This document shows, in pieces, positions 7,927 to 17,198 of a stretch of DNA of 64,000 bases (positions are counted from its first letter, which is position 1; the number at the start of each line of letters is the position of its first letter). The notes beneath the pieces were generated by a model. That model was not told where the DNA came from. It did not search any database and worked only from the letters and a program-made list of their open reading frames with translations. The translations under genes were made by a program, and so were the position numbers. The DNA comes from an uncultured Clostridia bacterium (lineage in GTDB: Bacteria; Bacillota_A; Clostridia; Christensenellales; Borkfalkiaceae): contig CAKQXZ010000002.1 in NCBI GenBank assembly GCA_934292955.1, forward strand, positions 1 to 64,000, written 5' to 3'.

Positions 7927-8889
7927 TTATTGTTCGCCCGAAGGAGAAGGTAATTTTTCGCCGGCGCAAACGGGGCAACCCATAACGGGATAATCGTTTT
8001 TATCGAAATCGATTTTCTGCAAAAACACAGAACGATCGGTTTCTGTAAGTTGCGGATTTGATTTAAGCAGACAGTGATACGCGCACCACACTTCGCTATT
8101 ATCGGGCGAATAGAAGAAAGACGCATGCCCGACGCCGAAAATGCCGTTTCCTTTAACGAAAAGCGGCTCGGAATGTTTTTTCCAATTTTTCGCGTCGCAC
8201 ACTTCGCCGCCCGTATATTCGAGTACTCCAAGGCAGTAATCGTCCGACCAGCACCCGTTTGCCGAATAGATTATGAACTTACGGTTTCCGCGTTCGAGAA
8301 AGAACGCGCCTTCGTTTATCGCGTTGTTACCCCTGTACCCTTCGGCTAATTCCCAATCAAGTTCGGGGCGTGATATTTCTGCACATTTTTCCGTATAACA
8401 CAAGGGATTTTTCATTTCTCGCACGGTCAGAATCTGCACGCCGTCTTTTGCGACTTCCGAATAACATATGTACTGTTTTCCGTCGATAAAAAACACAGTC
8501 GGGTCAATGGCAAAAACGTCGCCGTCGGGCATGGAGCCGAATTCAAACCCGTCGAAAGGATCTTCCGTTTTAGATTTAAGAATAAGAATCTGCTTTTTTT
8601 CGGCAAACATATTGTCGTCCCATTTTTCGCGGCAACTTGTATAAATATACCATTTATCGCCTATTTTATACATTTCCGGAGCCCACATAGGTCCGTATAT
8701 TCCGTTCGCGCCGCAGACGTAAACGTCTTTTTTCTCGCCGTTTTTAAGAAGATCGCCTGCCTTTCTGCTGCGAAAGACGCTCATAACGTTACTTTGGCAA
8801 GAAGCAATCAGATAATAATATCCCGTTTTTTTATCGTATGTAACGAACGGGTCGGAATAATTCTTTTCCGATAACGGATTAACAAGCAT
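7927..8889 (-). CDS. Glycoside hydrolase family 43 (arabinosidase/xylosidase type)
   Basis: 320 residues from the ATG at 8889, which has GGGAGA 8 nt upstream; an ATG 31 codons earlier gives a non-homologous extension. Five-bladed beta-propeller GH43 motifs are present: YSDPFVTYD (catalytic base Asp near residue 12), IDPTVFFIDGKQYICYSE (near 123) and NEGAFFLERGNRKFIIYS (acid Glu near 192). There is no signal peptide, so it is probably intracellular and acts on imported arabino- or xylo-oligosaccharides. It is the last gene of a minus-strand set. Confidence 0.85.
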   Translation of the reverse strand: MLVNPLSEKNYSDPFVTYDKKTGYYYLIASCQSNVMSVFRSRKAGDLLKNGEKKDVYVCGANGIYGPMWAPEMYKIGDKWYIYTSCREKWDDNMFAEKKQILILKSKTEDPFDGFEFGSMPDGDVFAIDPTVFFIDGKQYICYSEVAKDGVQILTVREMKNPLCYTEKCAEISRPELDWELAEGYRGNNAINEGAFFLERGNRKFIIYSANGCWSDDYCLGVLEYTGGEVCDAKNWKKHSEPLFVKGNGIFGVGHASFFYSPDNSEVWCAYHCLLKSNPQLTETDRSVFLQKIDFDKNDYPVMGCPVCAGEKLPSPSGEQ

Positions 8890-9043
8890 TTTATTTCTCC
8901 CGAATGATTTTTTAGCCGAATACTTTCCGCCGAAAACGCCCGACGAATGACGAACGGCAAAGCTTTCCGATACTGCCGACAAGTATAAATCATTAAGGCA
9001 AATTTGTCAAACGACGGAACAAAGCCGCAGATTTTATATGTAA

Positions 9044-9077
9044 AAAACGGACGCTGTAAAAAACAATGTCCGTTTTA
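9044..9077 (-). terminator. Terminator after RpiB-like gene
   Basis: The stem AAAACGGAC (9044-9052) / GTCCGTTTT (9068-9076) is followed on the minus strand by TTTTTTAC. It lies 12 nt beyond the stop of the gene at 9089. Confidence 0.8.
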
Positions 9078-9088
9078 TATCGTCGTAA

Positions 9089-9670
9089 TTATTTAACGTC
9101 GTCGGGCTTATCTTCAAGAACAAGATCGAAATCGCCGAGTTTGTTTACCTTAAACCCGTTCTTCTTATATTCTTCGTAATTAAACGCTTCGAGTTCGTCG
9201 ATTGCAAGTTTATGGAATTCGTAGAAATTATGCCACCATGTCTGATCGCTTCCGAGCGTTGCCGAAAGATATGCGTCGGCAATATCGCAACCCATTGCGG
9301 GAGCAACATAGAACGCACCCATTGCAAGAACGTTTACGCCGTTACCTGTTATGGCGCGCCTTGCGGCGGGAACGCTTTCGACCACGCCCGAATGAACGTG
9401 CGGGCATTTGCTTGCCGCAATATGAATGCCCATACCCGTTCCGCAGAAAACAAGCGCGCGTTCGTAATTGCCTTCGGAAATTTCCGCACCCACTCTCAGC
9501 CCCACGCGGTGAAACATAAGGTCGGTATCGTTGGGATCGCTGTCCTTTTTTACCCCGAGATCGAGAATTTTCCACCCTTTTTTCTCAAGGTGTTTAACTA
9601 CCGCTTCTTTTAACGGGAAGCCCGCAAAATCCGCGCCTACTACAAGATATTTGTCTTTTACAGTTTTCAT
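9089..9670 (-). CDS. RpiB/LacA/LacB-type sugar-phosphate isomerase
   Basis: 193 residues. VVGADFAGFPLKEAVVKHLEK, LVFCGTGMGIHIAASK and the NGVNVLAMG block belong to the RpiB/LacAB aldose-ketose isomerase fold. The protein is longer than typical RpiB (about 150), with a C-terminal extension containing WWHNFYEFHK, seen in members acting on rare sugar or tetrose/pentose phosphates. The exact substrate is uncertain. Its place among glycosidases suggests processing of a released pentose or deoxy-sugar. Confidence 0.82.
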   Translation of the reverse strand: MKTVKDKYLVVGADFAGFPLKEAVVKHLEKKGWKILDLGVKKDSDPNDTDLMFHRVGLRVGAEISEGNYERALVFCGTGMGIHIAASKCPHVHSGVVESVPAARRAITGNGVNVLAMGAFYVAPAMGCDIADAYLSATLGSDQTWWHNFYEFHKLAIDELEAFNYEEYKKNGFKVNKLGDFDLVLEDKPDDVK

Positions 9671-9825
9671 TATTTTTTTCCGCCTTTTATTTATTTTAAG
9701 CCGACTTTTTAGTTTTAGCCGGTTTTGTTTTAAGTTTAATTTTTGCCGCTTAACAAAGTTGGTTGTAAAAAAAGTTCACCGCTCTGCCGAACTTTTTCAA
9801 CCGAGTTTTTCAGCCTTTTTGTCAA

Positions 9826-11439
9826 TCAGCCGAGTTTATTGTAAAAATCGATTACATATTTTGTATCGCTTTCGACTTCTGCGGGGGTATTGTAAGAAGA
9901 ACCGTTAAATTCCGAAGAATACACTCTGAACCTTTCGGGATACGGTCTGCCGTACATGTCGGGTCCGCCGAGATTTCCAAACGAATGCGGATGGTGATCG
10001 GCGTCGAGTTTAGCGTAGAACGTAAGCGGTATATCATTTTTTACGCAATAGTCTATCATTTTTTGCGAGTTTTCGGAAAAAGCGACGGTCGTATCCTGCA
10101 TGCCCGCTATAAGCAGAGTTGGAATGCCGAGCGCAAAATACTCTTTAAGCCGCTCCACGGGATACAGTTTATAAGACAAAAATTCTTCTTCGCTCTTAAA
10201 GCCGTACTCAGCCATAACCTGCTCGTGCAGATAAACTTCGTTGTACTTCGGATCGGTGCGCGGCCAACTGCGCAGATCGAGCACGGGCGCGTCGAGATAC
10301 ATAGACTTTATACGCGACGGGTATTTCATTGCGAAATTGAACGCGTAAAGCCCCCCGCGCGAAAAGCCCGCAAGATGACATTTTTTGTTCATATCGGGGT
10401 AACGCTTTATGAACTCGTTATAAAAATCGTTCATTAAGTTAACCGCGTCGGGGCTGCCGTATTTATCGCTTATTTCATAATAAACGCGACCGTAGCCGAG
10501 ATTATAAAGGTCTCGCTCCGCCTTGTCGAACGCATAAAAAAACTCTGTTTTCCATATCCATTCGCCGTTAAAGTTTTCGGGAATAAGCACGGTTGCCGTG
10601 TGCCCGTTAACTAAAAAAGTATCTTTGATTTCCATAATTATTTTGCCCTCCGTTGTGCAAGCATAAAAATCGGTTAATTCAACGCTGTCTGTAAAATCGT
10701 AACAATATCCGCTGTTCCAGCCGCCCCAGCAGAATGCTCCGCCGTTTTCGTCATACACCGAGCGGGTGTAAAAAAACGATAACGAACTGCCCTTTTGCAG
10801 CCTGTAAGTTATGTTGTAAGTCTTACCCGCGCCCATATCGACGGGCGCGCCCTGAACTTCTTTTTCTCCGTCCTTTATCTTCAATACCGAAGAATTGGCG
10901 TAATTAAACGGCTCCTTATCGTTAAAATATCCCACCTTGCCGAAATAATCGCCGCCGAAAACGGTCACGCGGCTGTACGCGGCAGAATCACCCCAAAGGC
11001 TCGGAACGTCGGTACTTTCGCTTTCGGCAATAAATAAATATCCGCCGCCGTACTTTATATTAAGAGTAAAGCCCACCGAATTATATTCTCCGCGGATATC
11101 TTCGTCGGGAATATAAACGTAATCGCATCTGAAAGGTCCGCCGTCGGCATTATATAAAACGCTCGTTCTTTCGTCGTTTATATCCGTGCTTAAAGCAAGA
11201 TAAAGATTATCGTTCAGTTTTATTTTTTCGTCTTTATCGTCATCTTTGTCATTATCTTTGTCGTCCGAAGAATCTTCATTATTTCCCGAAGAATCGTTTA
11301 TATCCGACGAAATATCCGAATTATTGTTGTTTTTATTGCAACCCGCAGGCATTATAACAAGCGAGAAAAGCATTATAAAACATATTAAAATGCTTAATAA
11401 TCGACCTATAGCCCGCTTCTTTCTAATATTTTCACGCAT
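9826..11439 (-). CDS. Alpha/beta-hydrolase lipoprotein, carbohydrate-esterase-like
   Basis: 537 residues. The lipoprotein signal ends in VIMPAGC (Cys about 34) and is followed by a N/S/D/K-rich acidic linker. There is a beta-rich N-terminal domain to about 280, then an alpha/beta-hydrolase domain with nucleophile elbow GFSRGG (near residue 360), Asp in IAGMQDTTVAFSE and His in DADHHPHSFG. The likely role is a surface esterase or deacylase on polysaccharide. The 5' end overlaps the GH110 gene by 34 nt, and a 21-nt repeat copy lies inside the signal-peptide coding region. Confidence 0.75.
   Translation of the reverse strand: MRENIRKKRAIGRLLSILICFIMLFSLVIMPAGCNKNNNNSDISSDINDSSGNNEDSSDDKDNDKDDDKDEKIKLNDNLYLALSTDINDERTSVLYNADGGPFRCDYVYIPDEDIRGEYNSVGFTLNIKYGGGYLFIAESESTDVPSLWGDSAAYSRVTVFGGDYFGKVGYFNDKEPFNYANSSVLKIKDGEKEVQGAPVDMGAGKTYNITYRLQKGSSLSFFYTRSVYDENGGAFCWGGWNSGYCYDFTDSVELTDFYACTTEGKIIMEIKDTFLVNGHTATVLIPENFNGEWIWKTEFFYAFDKAERDLYNLGYGRVYYEISDKYGSPDAVNLMNDFYNEFIKRYPDMNKKCHLAGFSRGGLYAFNFAMKYPSRIKSMYLDAPVLDLRSWPRTDPKYNEVYLHEQVMAEYGFKSEEEFLSYKLYPVERLKEYFALGIPTLLIAGMQDTTVAFSENSQKMIDYCVKNDIPLTFYAKLDADHHPHSFGNLGGPDMYGRPYPERFRVYSSEFNGSSYNTPAEVESDTKYVIDFYNKLG
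11394..11413 (-). repeat. Dispersed 21-nt repeat inside coding sequence
   Basis: Reads on the plus strand ATAATCGACCTATAGCC with a changed left end. It codes for part of the signal peptide (residues AIGRLLS) of the lipoprotein at 9826-11439. It also lies partly in the overlap with the GH110 gene. Confidence 0.6.
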
Positions 11440-13040
11440 TTTGTCTTGAACTCCAACGGTTTATCCGTTATGTTGTTTTTGAAAACAAACCTTTCGGTGT
11501 TTTTAACTTCGACGACGTACGCGCCGTCCGGCAGATCGGCAAAACAGTTGTTTTCTATTACTATATTTTTGTGAACGTAAATTCCGTCTTCGTCCTTCAG
11601 AACTTGCGGATTAACCGAAATAATCGGCACGCTCCCCACGCCGAGACTTCCGTATCCGCAACCGATAATGCGGTTGTTTATGAATTTTACGTCGGTCGTA
11701 TAACCCGATTCGAACCAGAAATTGCAATCGTCTTCTATGCAAAGCACGTTGCCGCCCGTTTTATAAAACAGATTGTTTTCTATAAGCACGCTCTTTCTTG
11801 TAGTGCAAAGTATTCCGCGCCCCGTGGACGGACCGAATTTATTGTTCTTTATAACAACCGACGGAGTGAGCGTTGCGTTCTCGACCGCGTCGCCCACGCG
11901 CGCGTTTATACTTTCAAAAAACATCAATCTGAACTCGAGATCGGAAAGTTGTTCCACATTTTTTATAGTCGCGCCACCGTAAGGAATAAGGGTCGAACTG
12001 TTTATAAAATCTACCCTGTCGCCCGCGCGGTAAGGGCAGAATCCGCGGCTGTGCAGTTCAATAAAGCGGGCCATAAGCCCGTTATCGAACGTTTCGACTA
12101 TTCTTAAATGCGTTCCGTGCACGTTCACGAAATCGTCATGTCCGTCGGAACAAACACAGTTTTCTATGGTAACTTTTCCGCCGCAGTTAGAAAGGTGAAA
12201 AAAGTCTGCGTTGCTGGCTATAGTGCGACCGTCGGCGGGAGTAATTTCAACCGAACGGAAAGTTACGTTTTCGCACACCTGCGCTATAAGCCCTAACCCG
12301 TGCATTGCGCGAATGGTCAGATTTTCGCAAGTTACGTCTTTGCTGTTAACAAACGCTCCGCCCACCTGATCGCGCACGGTGTTTCTCGTCTGCACAACAG
12401 AGCCGACGGGGAAAAAGGCGTTTTCGTCTTTAAGTTTGACTTTGAGTAAATTATCTTTAAGAACGGTAATTTCGGAAAATTCGGGAACGCAAGGGAACTT
12501 GCACTGCGGATCATGCCCCATCATGCGCACCCACTCGTTGCCGTCTTTATACATAGAAATGTTCATATAATCGCGGTAATCGAGCGTCCACAGATATTTT
12601 CCGTCTTTACCCTTTTCGCCATGCCATATGATACGATTATCAACGATATCGAAAAAACTGTCTTTCGCAACCGAAATAATATACCCGTCGTCGAGCTTTT
12701 CGACAATAGTAAACTCGCTCATAGTAGGTCTTGCGTAGTCGATAGTGAAGTTTTTAAGCACAACATGCTCGCACGAATCGATAAGAATCGGCGTCATTAT
12801 ACCGTGTATGATTATCTTCGCGCCGTTGCCGTCAATACATACGTTCTTTTTGTTTTTAAGATAAATCGCAACGGGACGAGTTCCGAGCGGGTTTTCTTCA
12901 ATTGATGCGGTGTTACTGAAATTATATCCCGTAACGGTAAGGCAGTCGTCAGACCACACATGATATTCCTTTTTATCCAGCGTAACGGTTTTGCCGTCTT
13001 TAACATTTTCCATAATCGCGCGCAAAATATCGTTTGACAT
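11406..13040 (-). CDS. GH110 alpha-1,3-galactosidase-like protein
   Basis: 544 residues of right-handed parallel beta-helix character. The block ADFFHLSNCGGKVTIENC followed by GHDDFVNVHGTHL (about residues 302-314) matches the catalytic region of GH110, with the paired Asp residues. GH110 enzymes remove terminal alpha-1,3-linked galactose, as in blood-group B or linear alpha-Gal structures. There is no signal peptide. AAGGAG lies 7 nt before the ATG. It is divergent from the GH78 gene and overlaps the following lipoprotein gene. Other beta-helix enzymes are the alternative. Confidence 0.82.
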   Translation of the reverse strand: MSNDILRAIMENVKDGKTVTLDKKEYHVWSDDCLTVTGYNFSNTASIEENPLGTRPVAIYLKNKKNVCIDGNGAKIIIHGIMTPILIDSCEHVVLKNFTIDYARPTMSEFTIVEKLDDGYIISVAKDSFFDIVDNRIIWHGEKGKDGKYLWTLDYRDYMNISMYKDGNEWVRMMGHDPQCKFPCVPEFSEITVLKDNLLKVKLKDENAFFPVGSVVQTRNTVRDQVGGAFVNSKDVTCENLTIRAMHGLGLIAQVCENVTFRSVEITPADGRTIASNADFFHLSNCGGKVTIENCVCSDGHDDFVNVHGTHLRIVETFDNGLMARFIELHSRGFCPYRAGDRVDFINSSTLIPYGGATIKNVEQLSDLEFRLMFFESINARVGDAVENATLTPSVVIKNNKFGPSTGRGILCTTRKSVLIENNLFYKTGGNVLCIEDDCNFWFESGYTTDVKFINNRIIGCGYGSLGVGSVPIISVNPQVLKDEDGIYVHKNIVIENNCFADLPDGAYVVEVKNTERFVFKNNITDKPLEFKTKCVKILERSGL

Positions 13041-13138
13041 ATCGTTCTCCTTTTTTTTGTTTCACTTAAAACAACAACTTACGCCGCCTTATGCAACCTA
13101 TGCAAAAATGACTTAAGCATTTTACTTAACAAATAATA

Positions 13139-13159
13139 GCCGATAATCGACTTATAGCC
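13139..13159 (-). repeat. Dispersed 21-nt repeat, consensus copy
   Basis: On the plus strand GCCGATAATC then GACTTATAGCC, a perfect consensus. It sits in the divergent intergenic region between GH110 and GH78, 60 bp upstream of the GH78 promoter. It is flanked by AATAG on the left and CTATT on the right. Confidence 0.8.
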
Positions 13160-13214
13160 CTATTTTACATTATTTTTTTCCGCTTGTTTTATCCTGGCAA
13201 AAGAAATCATTTAA

Positions 13215-13243
13215 TTGACTTTATAAACGAGAAATGATATACT
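13215..13243 (+). promoter_or_regulatory. Sigma-A-type promoter of GH78 gene
   Basis: TTGACT (13215-13220), a 17-bp spacer, then TATACT (13238-13243). Transcription would begin about 25-30 nt before the ATG at 13277. Confidence 0.8.
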
Positions 13244-13276
13244 GTTTACAGATAAAAAACAGGTTGGAAAAAGACC

Positions 13277-15538
13277 ATGAAAATCGACTTTAATTACATC
13301 CGCTCCCCATACGACACGAAGAGTTGCCCTATCTTTTTTTGCGAAAAATCTTTTACCGAAAGGCCGAAAAAAGCAGTGGCATACGTTACGGCTATCGGGG
13401 TATTCGACCTAATAATAAACGGCAAAAAATGCGGCGAAAGTTTTTTCGCGCCCGGTTGGACGAGCGAAAAAAGAGTTATGTTCGTAAAATACGATATAAC
13501 GAAATTGCTGTCGGTCGGCAAAAACACTATTGCCATACTTACGGGCAACGGTTATGCACTCGGCGACATTTCGTCGCACCACTACCGCGAAAACGACAAA
13601 ATTCACTTTTTCGATAACGTCGCAGTCGCCGCGCATTTCGACTTAACTTTCGAAAACGGCGTAAAAGAACGTTTCGATACGGACGAAAACTGGCTTATAT
13701 CTTCTTCAACCGTAATAAGTTCGGACTTTTATCAGGGCGAACTTTGCGACCTTACCGCGCCGGTAACCGTTTTCGGCAAAGCCGAAACGGATAAAGGCAA
13801 AAAGCCTGCAGCCGTTCCTTTTTACGGCGGGCATGTAATACCGCACGAAAGACTTAACGCGATTAAAATTATTACCGCACCGAACGGCGAAAAAGTAATC
13901 GACTTCGGACAGGAAATAGCGGGGTTTGTAGAAATTAACTACAAAGGCAACGCGGGTGAACGAATAAAACTGTCGCACGGGGAAATGCTTGATAAACTCG
14001 GCAATTTTTATAACGGCAATCTGCAATGGGCAAAAGCCGTAACCGAATATGTGCTTGACGGAAAACAGAAAATTCACCGCCCGCACTTTACATATCAGGG
14101 CTTCCGCTACGCAAGAATCGACGAATTTCCCGAAGAAAATCCTGCCGCTTCTATGTTTACCGCCGTCGCCTTGTATACCGAAATGGAACAAACCTGCCGT
14201 TTTTCTTGTTCGGACGAGCGGATAAACAAACTGTTTTCGAATATAATATGGGGGCAAAAAAGCAATTTCACCGACGTTCCCACCGACTGTCCGCAACGCA
14301 GCGAGCGTTTCGGCTGGACGGGCGATTCGCAGGTTTTCTGCCGCACGGCTAACATAAATTTCGACGTCAAGCGGTTTTATGATCGGTGGCTTACAGATAT
14401 GTCGCTCGATCAGCACGACGACGGAGCGATCCCTTGCGTTATTCCCGCGGTTTTTTGCGGGAACATATCCGCCGGCTGGGGTGACGCGGCAACCGTTTGC
14501 CCGTGGGAAACATACCTTGCCTGCGGCGATAAAAAGTTTCTTTCGCGACACTACCCGATGATGAAAAAATGGGTTAACTATATCGAAACCCGCGCGCAAA
14601 ACTACGGCACGCCTTTTTTATGGGCGGGCGATATGCATTACGGCGACTGGCTTGCCATGGATATTGAAAATGAACTGCTCGGCAGTACGCAGACCGACCT
14701 TATAGCAACCGCGTTTTACACGTATTCGGCTCGGTTATGCGCAAAAGCGGCAAAAGTTCTTGACAAAACCGACGATTTTATTAAATACGACGGTCTTTAT
14801 AATTCCGTCCGCGAAGAATTCCGCAAAGCCTTTTTGAAAAACAGCTTGCCCGTCGTTTGCGGTATAGCGGACGGCGACCCGAAAACGCCGCACCCGAACG
14901 TTTACTCAAGACCCGTTTCCAACGACACGCAGACTGCGATTTCGCTTATTCTTAATTTCGACCTTTGCAATGACGACGAACGCAAAACGCTTGCAAAACG
15001 TTTATCCGAACTCGTTAAAGAGAAAGGTCATCTGACAACGGGCTTTATCGGTACGCCGCATATTCTTAAAGCGCTTTCCGATAACGGTTACCAAAAACAA
15101 GCGTACGATCTGCTTTTATCCGACAAAATGCCGTCATGGCTCTTCCCCGTTACAAAGGGCGCAACCACCGTATGGGAGCGTTGGAACGGTATAAACGAAA
15201 ACGGCGATTTTGCCGATCCCGATATGAATTCATTCAATCATTACGCTTACGGTTCGGTGTTTTCGTGGATATTCGACTATGCGCTCGGCATAACGGTCGA
15301 CGACGACGGCGCGGGCTACAAAAAAATTCATATCGCGCCGCACCCCGACAAACGCATACCCGAAATGCAGGTTGAAAAGAAAACTCCGCAAGGATTGATT
15401 AAAGTAAAGTTTTCGGTCAAAAACAATTCTGCAGAATACAAAATAGAAATTCCCGAAAACTGTTTTGCAACCGTAGTTCTTCCGAGCGGAAAAACAACGG
15501 AAATAAACGGAAAAACATCGCTGACTTTAACCGATTAA
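13277..15538 (+). CDS. GH78 alpha-L-rhamnosidase
   Basis: 753 residues without signal peptide. It starts with a beta-sandwich domain (RPKKAVAYVTAIGVFDLIINGKK), then DFGQEIAGFVEINYKG, then the (alpha/alpha)6 barrel with PTDCPQRSERFGWTGD (about 336-351), GWGDAATVCPW and ATTVWERWNG (about 628-637). These are hallmark GH78 motifs; the acidic residues in them serve in catalysis and rhamnose binding. It releases L-rhamnose from pectic fragments or plant glycosides, probably inside the cell. It has its own promoter, terminator and flanking repeats. Confidence 0.93.
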   Translation: MKIDFNYIRSPYDTKSCPIFFCEKSFTERPKKAVAYVTAIGVFDLIINGKKCGESFFAPGWTSEKRVMFVKYDITKLLSVGKNTIAILTGNGYALGDISSHHYRENDKIHFFDNVAVAAHFDLTFENGVKERFDTDENWLISSSTVISSDFYQGELCDLTAPVTVFGKAETDKGKKPAAVPFYGGHVIPHERLNAIKIITAPNGEKVIDFGQEIAGFVEINYKGNAGERIKLSHGEMLDKLGNFYNGNLQWAKAVTEYVLDGKQKIHRPHFTYQGFRYARIDEFPEENPAASMFTAVALYTEMEQTCRFSCSDERINKLFSNIIWGQKSNFTDVPTDCPQRSERFGWTGDSQVFCRTANINFDVKRFYDRWLTDMSLDQHDDGAIPCVIPAVFCGNISAGWGDAATVCPWETYLACGDKKFLSRHYPMMKKWVNYIETRAQNYGTPFLWAGDMHYGDWLAMDIENELLGSTQTDLIATAFYTYSARLCAKAAKVLDKTDDFIKYDGLYNSVREEFRKAFLKNSLPVVCGIADGDPKTPHPNVYSRPVSNDTQTAISLILNFDLCNDDERKTLAKRLSELVKEKGHLTTGFIGTPHILKALSDNGYQKQAYDLLLSDKMPSWLFPVTKGATTVWERWNGINENGDFADPDMNSFNHYAYGSVFSWIFDYALGITVDDDGAGYKKIHIAPHPDKRIPEMQVEKKTPQGLIKVKFSVKNNSAEYKIEIPENCFATVVLPSGKTTEINGKTSLTLTD

Positions 15539-15543
15539 ACGTC

Positions 15544-15562
15544 AAATAATCAACTTATAGCC
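15544..15562 (-). repeat. Dispersed 21-nt repeat, fused to terminator
   Basis: Plus strand AATAATCAACTTATAGCC, 5 nt after the GH78 stop codon. Its last bases AGCC form the left arm of the terminator stem. Confidence 0.65.
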
Positions 15563-15590
15563 GCACTTTTGATTAAGCGCGGCTTTTTTA
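15558..15590 (+). terminator. Terminator of GH78 gene
   Basis: The stem AGCCGC (15559-15564) / GCGGCT (15579-15584) is followed by a T-run. The left arm overlaps the 21-nt repeat. Confidence 0.8.
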
Positions 15591-15631
15591 TTGCGTTTTT
15601 TTATATTTTTCGCGCAATCAGCCCAACTCGT

Positions 15632-16267
15632 TTATTTTATGTATTCAAAAATAAGATCGGCAATAAGTTTATGCCCGCAATCGTTAAAATGCGTTCCGTC
15701 GAAAATAATGTTTTGTTTATCGTTTTCATCCGACGGATTAACGGGCAATTTTTTGCCGTTCATTATAGTAACCCCGTACTTTTTGCCGACTTTTGTAATT
15801 GCGTTTCTGTAATCGTCAAGCGCAAAACCCGATTTATTCGGTTTGTTTTCGTCAAGGCGCGGCAAAGGCAACAAAACGTAAATATCGGATAACGGTGCGC
15901 GTTCTTTAAGCGTTTTCAAACAATAATCGACCGCGCCGAAAAAGGTTAAAGTCGTATTATCGCCCGTTTGCCCTATCGGCACGTCCGTTCCGTAATCGTT
16001 TGTACCGAAAGCGATAAAAATCACGTCGGCGATCTTACACGTTGCCACTCTATTGCAAAACGCTTCTTCGGTCATAACCTTGCTTGCATTGCTGTAAGAA
16101 ACGCCGTTTATTCCGAAATTCTCGTAATTTTTAACGCCGAGTTTTTTAGCGACGATATCGCAATAAGCGGGGTTCGCTATGCGCATAGGCATAGAATCTC
16201 CTTCTTTCGTGTACGTCCCTTTGGTTATGGAATCGCCGTAAAAAACGGCGCTGTTATACTTTTTCAA
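15632..16267 (-). CDS. SGNH/GDSL hydrolase
   Basis: 211 residues. Block I FYGDSITKGTY (Ser about 12), FGINGVSYS, block III FGTNDYG and block V DGTHFNDCGH are all present, so it should be an active SGNH esterase. No signal peptide. The start is TTG at 16267, placed 5 nt after AAGGTG. It is one of two adjacent minus-strand SGNH genes (157-nt gap) and could deacetylate oligosaccharides; the substrate is unknown. Confidence 0.85.
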   Translation of the reverse strand: MKKYNSAVFYGDSITKGTYTKEGDSMPMRIANPAYCDIVAKKLGVKNYENFGINGVSYSNASKVMTEEAFCNRVATCKIADVIFIAFGTNDYGTDVPIGQTGDNTTLTFFGAVDYCLKTLKERAPLSDIYVLLPLPRLDENKPNKSGFALDDYRNAITKVGKKYGVTIMNGKKLPVNPSDENDKQNIIFDGTHFNDCGHKLIADLIFEYIK

Positions 16268-16338
16268 TTTTTCACCTTAAATAATCGGCAAAGCCCGATT
16301 TTATACGGCGCACCCGCGTATTTTTGTAACGCAAAACA

Positions 16339-16358
16339 CGCGATAACCGACTTATAGC
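16339..16358 (-). repeat. Dispersed 21-nt repeat, variant
   Basis: Plus strand GCGATAACCGACTTATAGC, between the two minus-strand SGNH genes. A partial echo, GCTTATAGCCGC, follows near 16402. Confidence 0.6.
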
Positions 16359-16424
16359 AGGCTTTCCGCGTTTTTGCCGGTAAATTGTGCGCGCAAGTTT
16401 TGCTTATAGCCGCGCAAGTTTTAA

Positions 16425-17102
16425 TTATTTTACAAGCCCGTTTTTTACTATGCAGTCAAAGAGCATATCGGCAAACAGCCAATGCATTTTTCTTGTAGGG
16501 TGATTAAGTCTGTTGCTGAGTAGCATTGTGGTATCTATCCCGTAAGAATCGAGTTTTTTCCATGCGCCGTAAGCGTCTACATAATAAAACCCGTACTTTT
16601 CGGCTTCTTCGCGGAGTTTCTTTTCGTAAGAATCGAGCACACCGCCGTTCTGACATTCGACAAGGTCTTTAGCCATTTCGATATATACTTCGGGCGTATC
16701 CGGCGCAACGTATTTGTTGACCATGTTCGACGACATAACAATCGTGGTTATACCCGCCGCTTTGAACTTATCGAACAGAATTTCAAGGTGTTCGCCGTAC
16801 CACTTCGTATCGCGGCGCGACATATTGTTGAGCATAAAGCAGAACACAAGAAGATCGGGCTTATGGTCAAGAACGTCGCGTTCGACGCGCGCTTCGGCTT
16901 CGATAAGTCCGTCGCCGCTTATGCCCGAATTGATTATTTCAAACTCGGTATCGGGATATTTCGCCCTTAAAAGAGTCATCAACTTTTCGCCGTAGCACGA
17001 CGGCTGATCGACTAAAAGTTTGAACTCGCCGTCTTCGCGAAGAATTTCAAAACAACCCTGAGTTACGCTGTCGCCGAAAAATACAACTTTCTTTTTATCC
17101 AT
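16425..17102 (-). CDS. SGNH/GDSL hydrolase, atypical block III
   Basis: 225 residues. Block I is VVFFGDSVTQGCF (Ser about 12) and the Gly block is NSGISGDG. At block III the usual GxND is replaced by FMLNNMS, which keeps an Asn. The C-terminal block is NRLNHPTRKMH, with His but without the usual preceding Asp two residues earlier. It may still be active or may have changed specificity. AAAGGA precedes the ATG. It lies between the GH43 gene and the other SGNH gene in one minus-strand series. Confidence 0.8.
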   Translation of the reverse strand: MDKKKVVFFGDSVTQGCFEILREDGEFKLLVDQPSCYGEKLMTLLRAKYPDTEFEIINSGISGDGLIEAEARVERDVLDHKPDLLVFCFMLNNMSRRDTKWYGEHLEILFDKFKAAGITTIVMSSNMVNKYVAPDTPEVYIEMAKDLVECQNGGVLDSYEKKLREEAEKYGFYYVDAYGAWKKLDSYGIDTTMLLSNRLNHPTRKMHWLFADMLFDCIVKNGLVK

Positions 17103-17198
17103 TTTCGTTTATTCCTTTAATCGTCTTTTATCGTAATGCAGGCAAAAATCTTTACGATAGCCGCCCGCCGTTTTAGTTCGCTTATAATCAGCTAAAAA

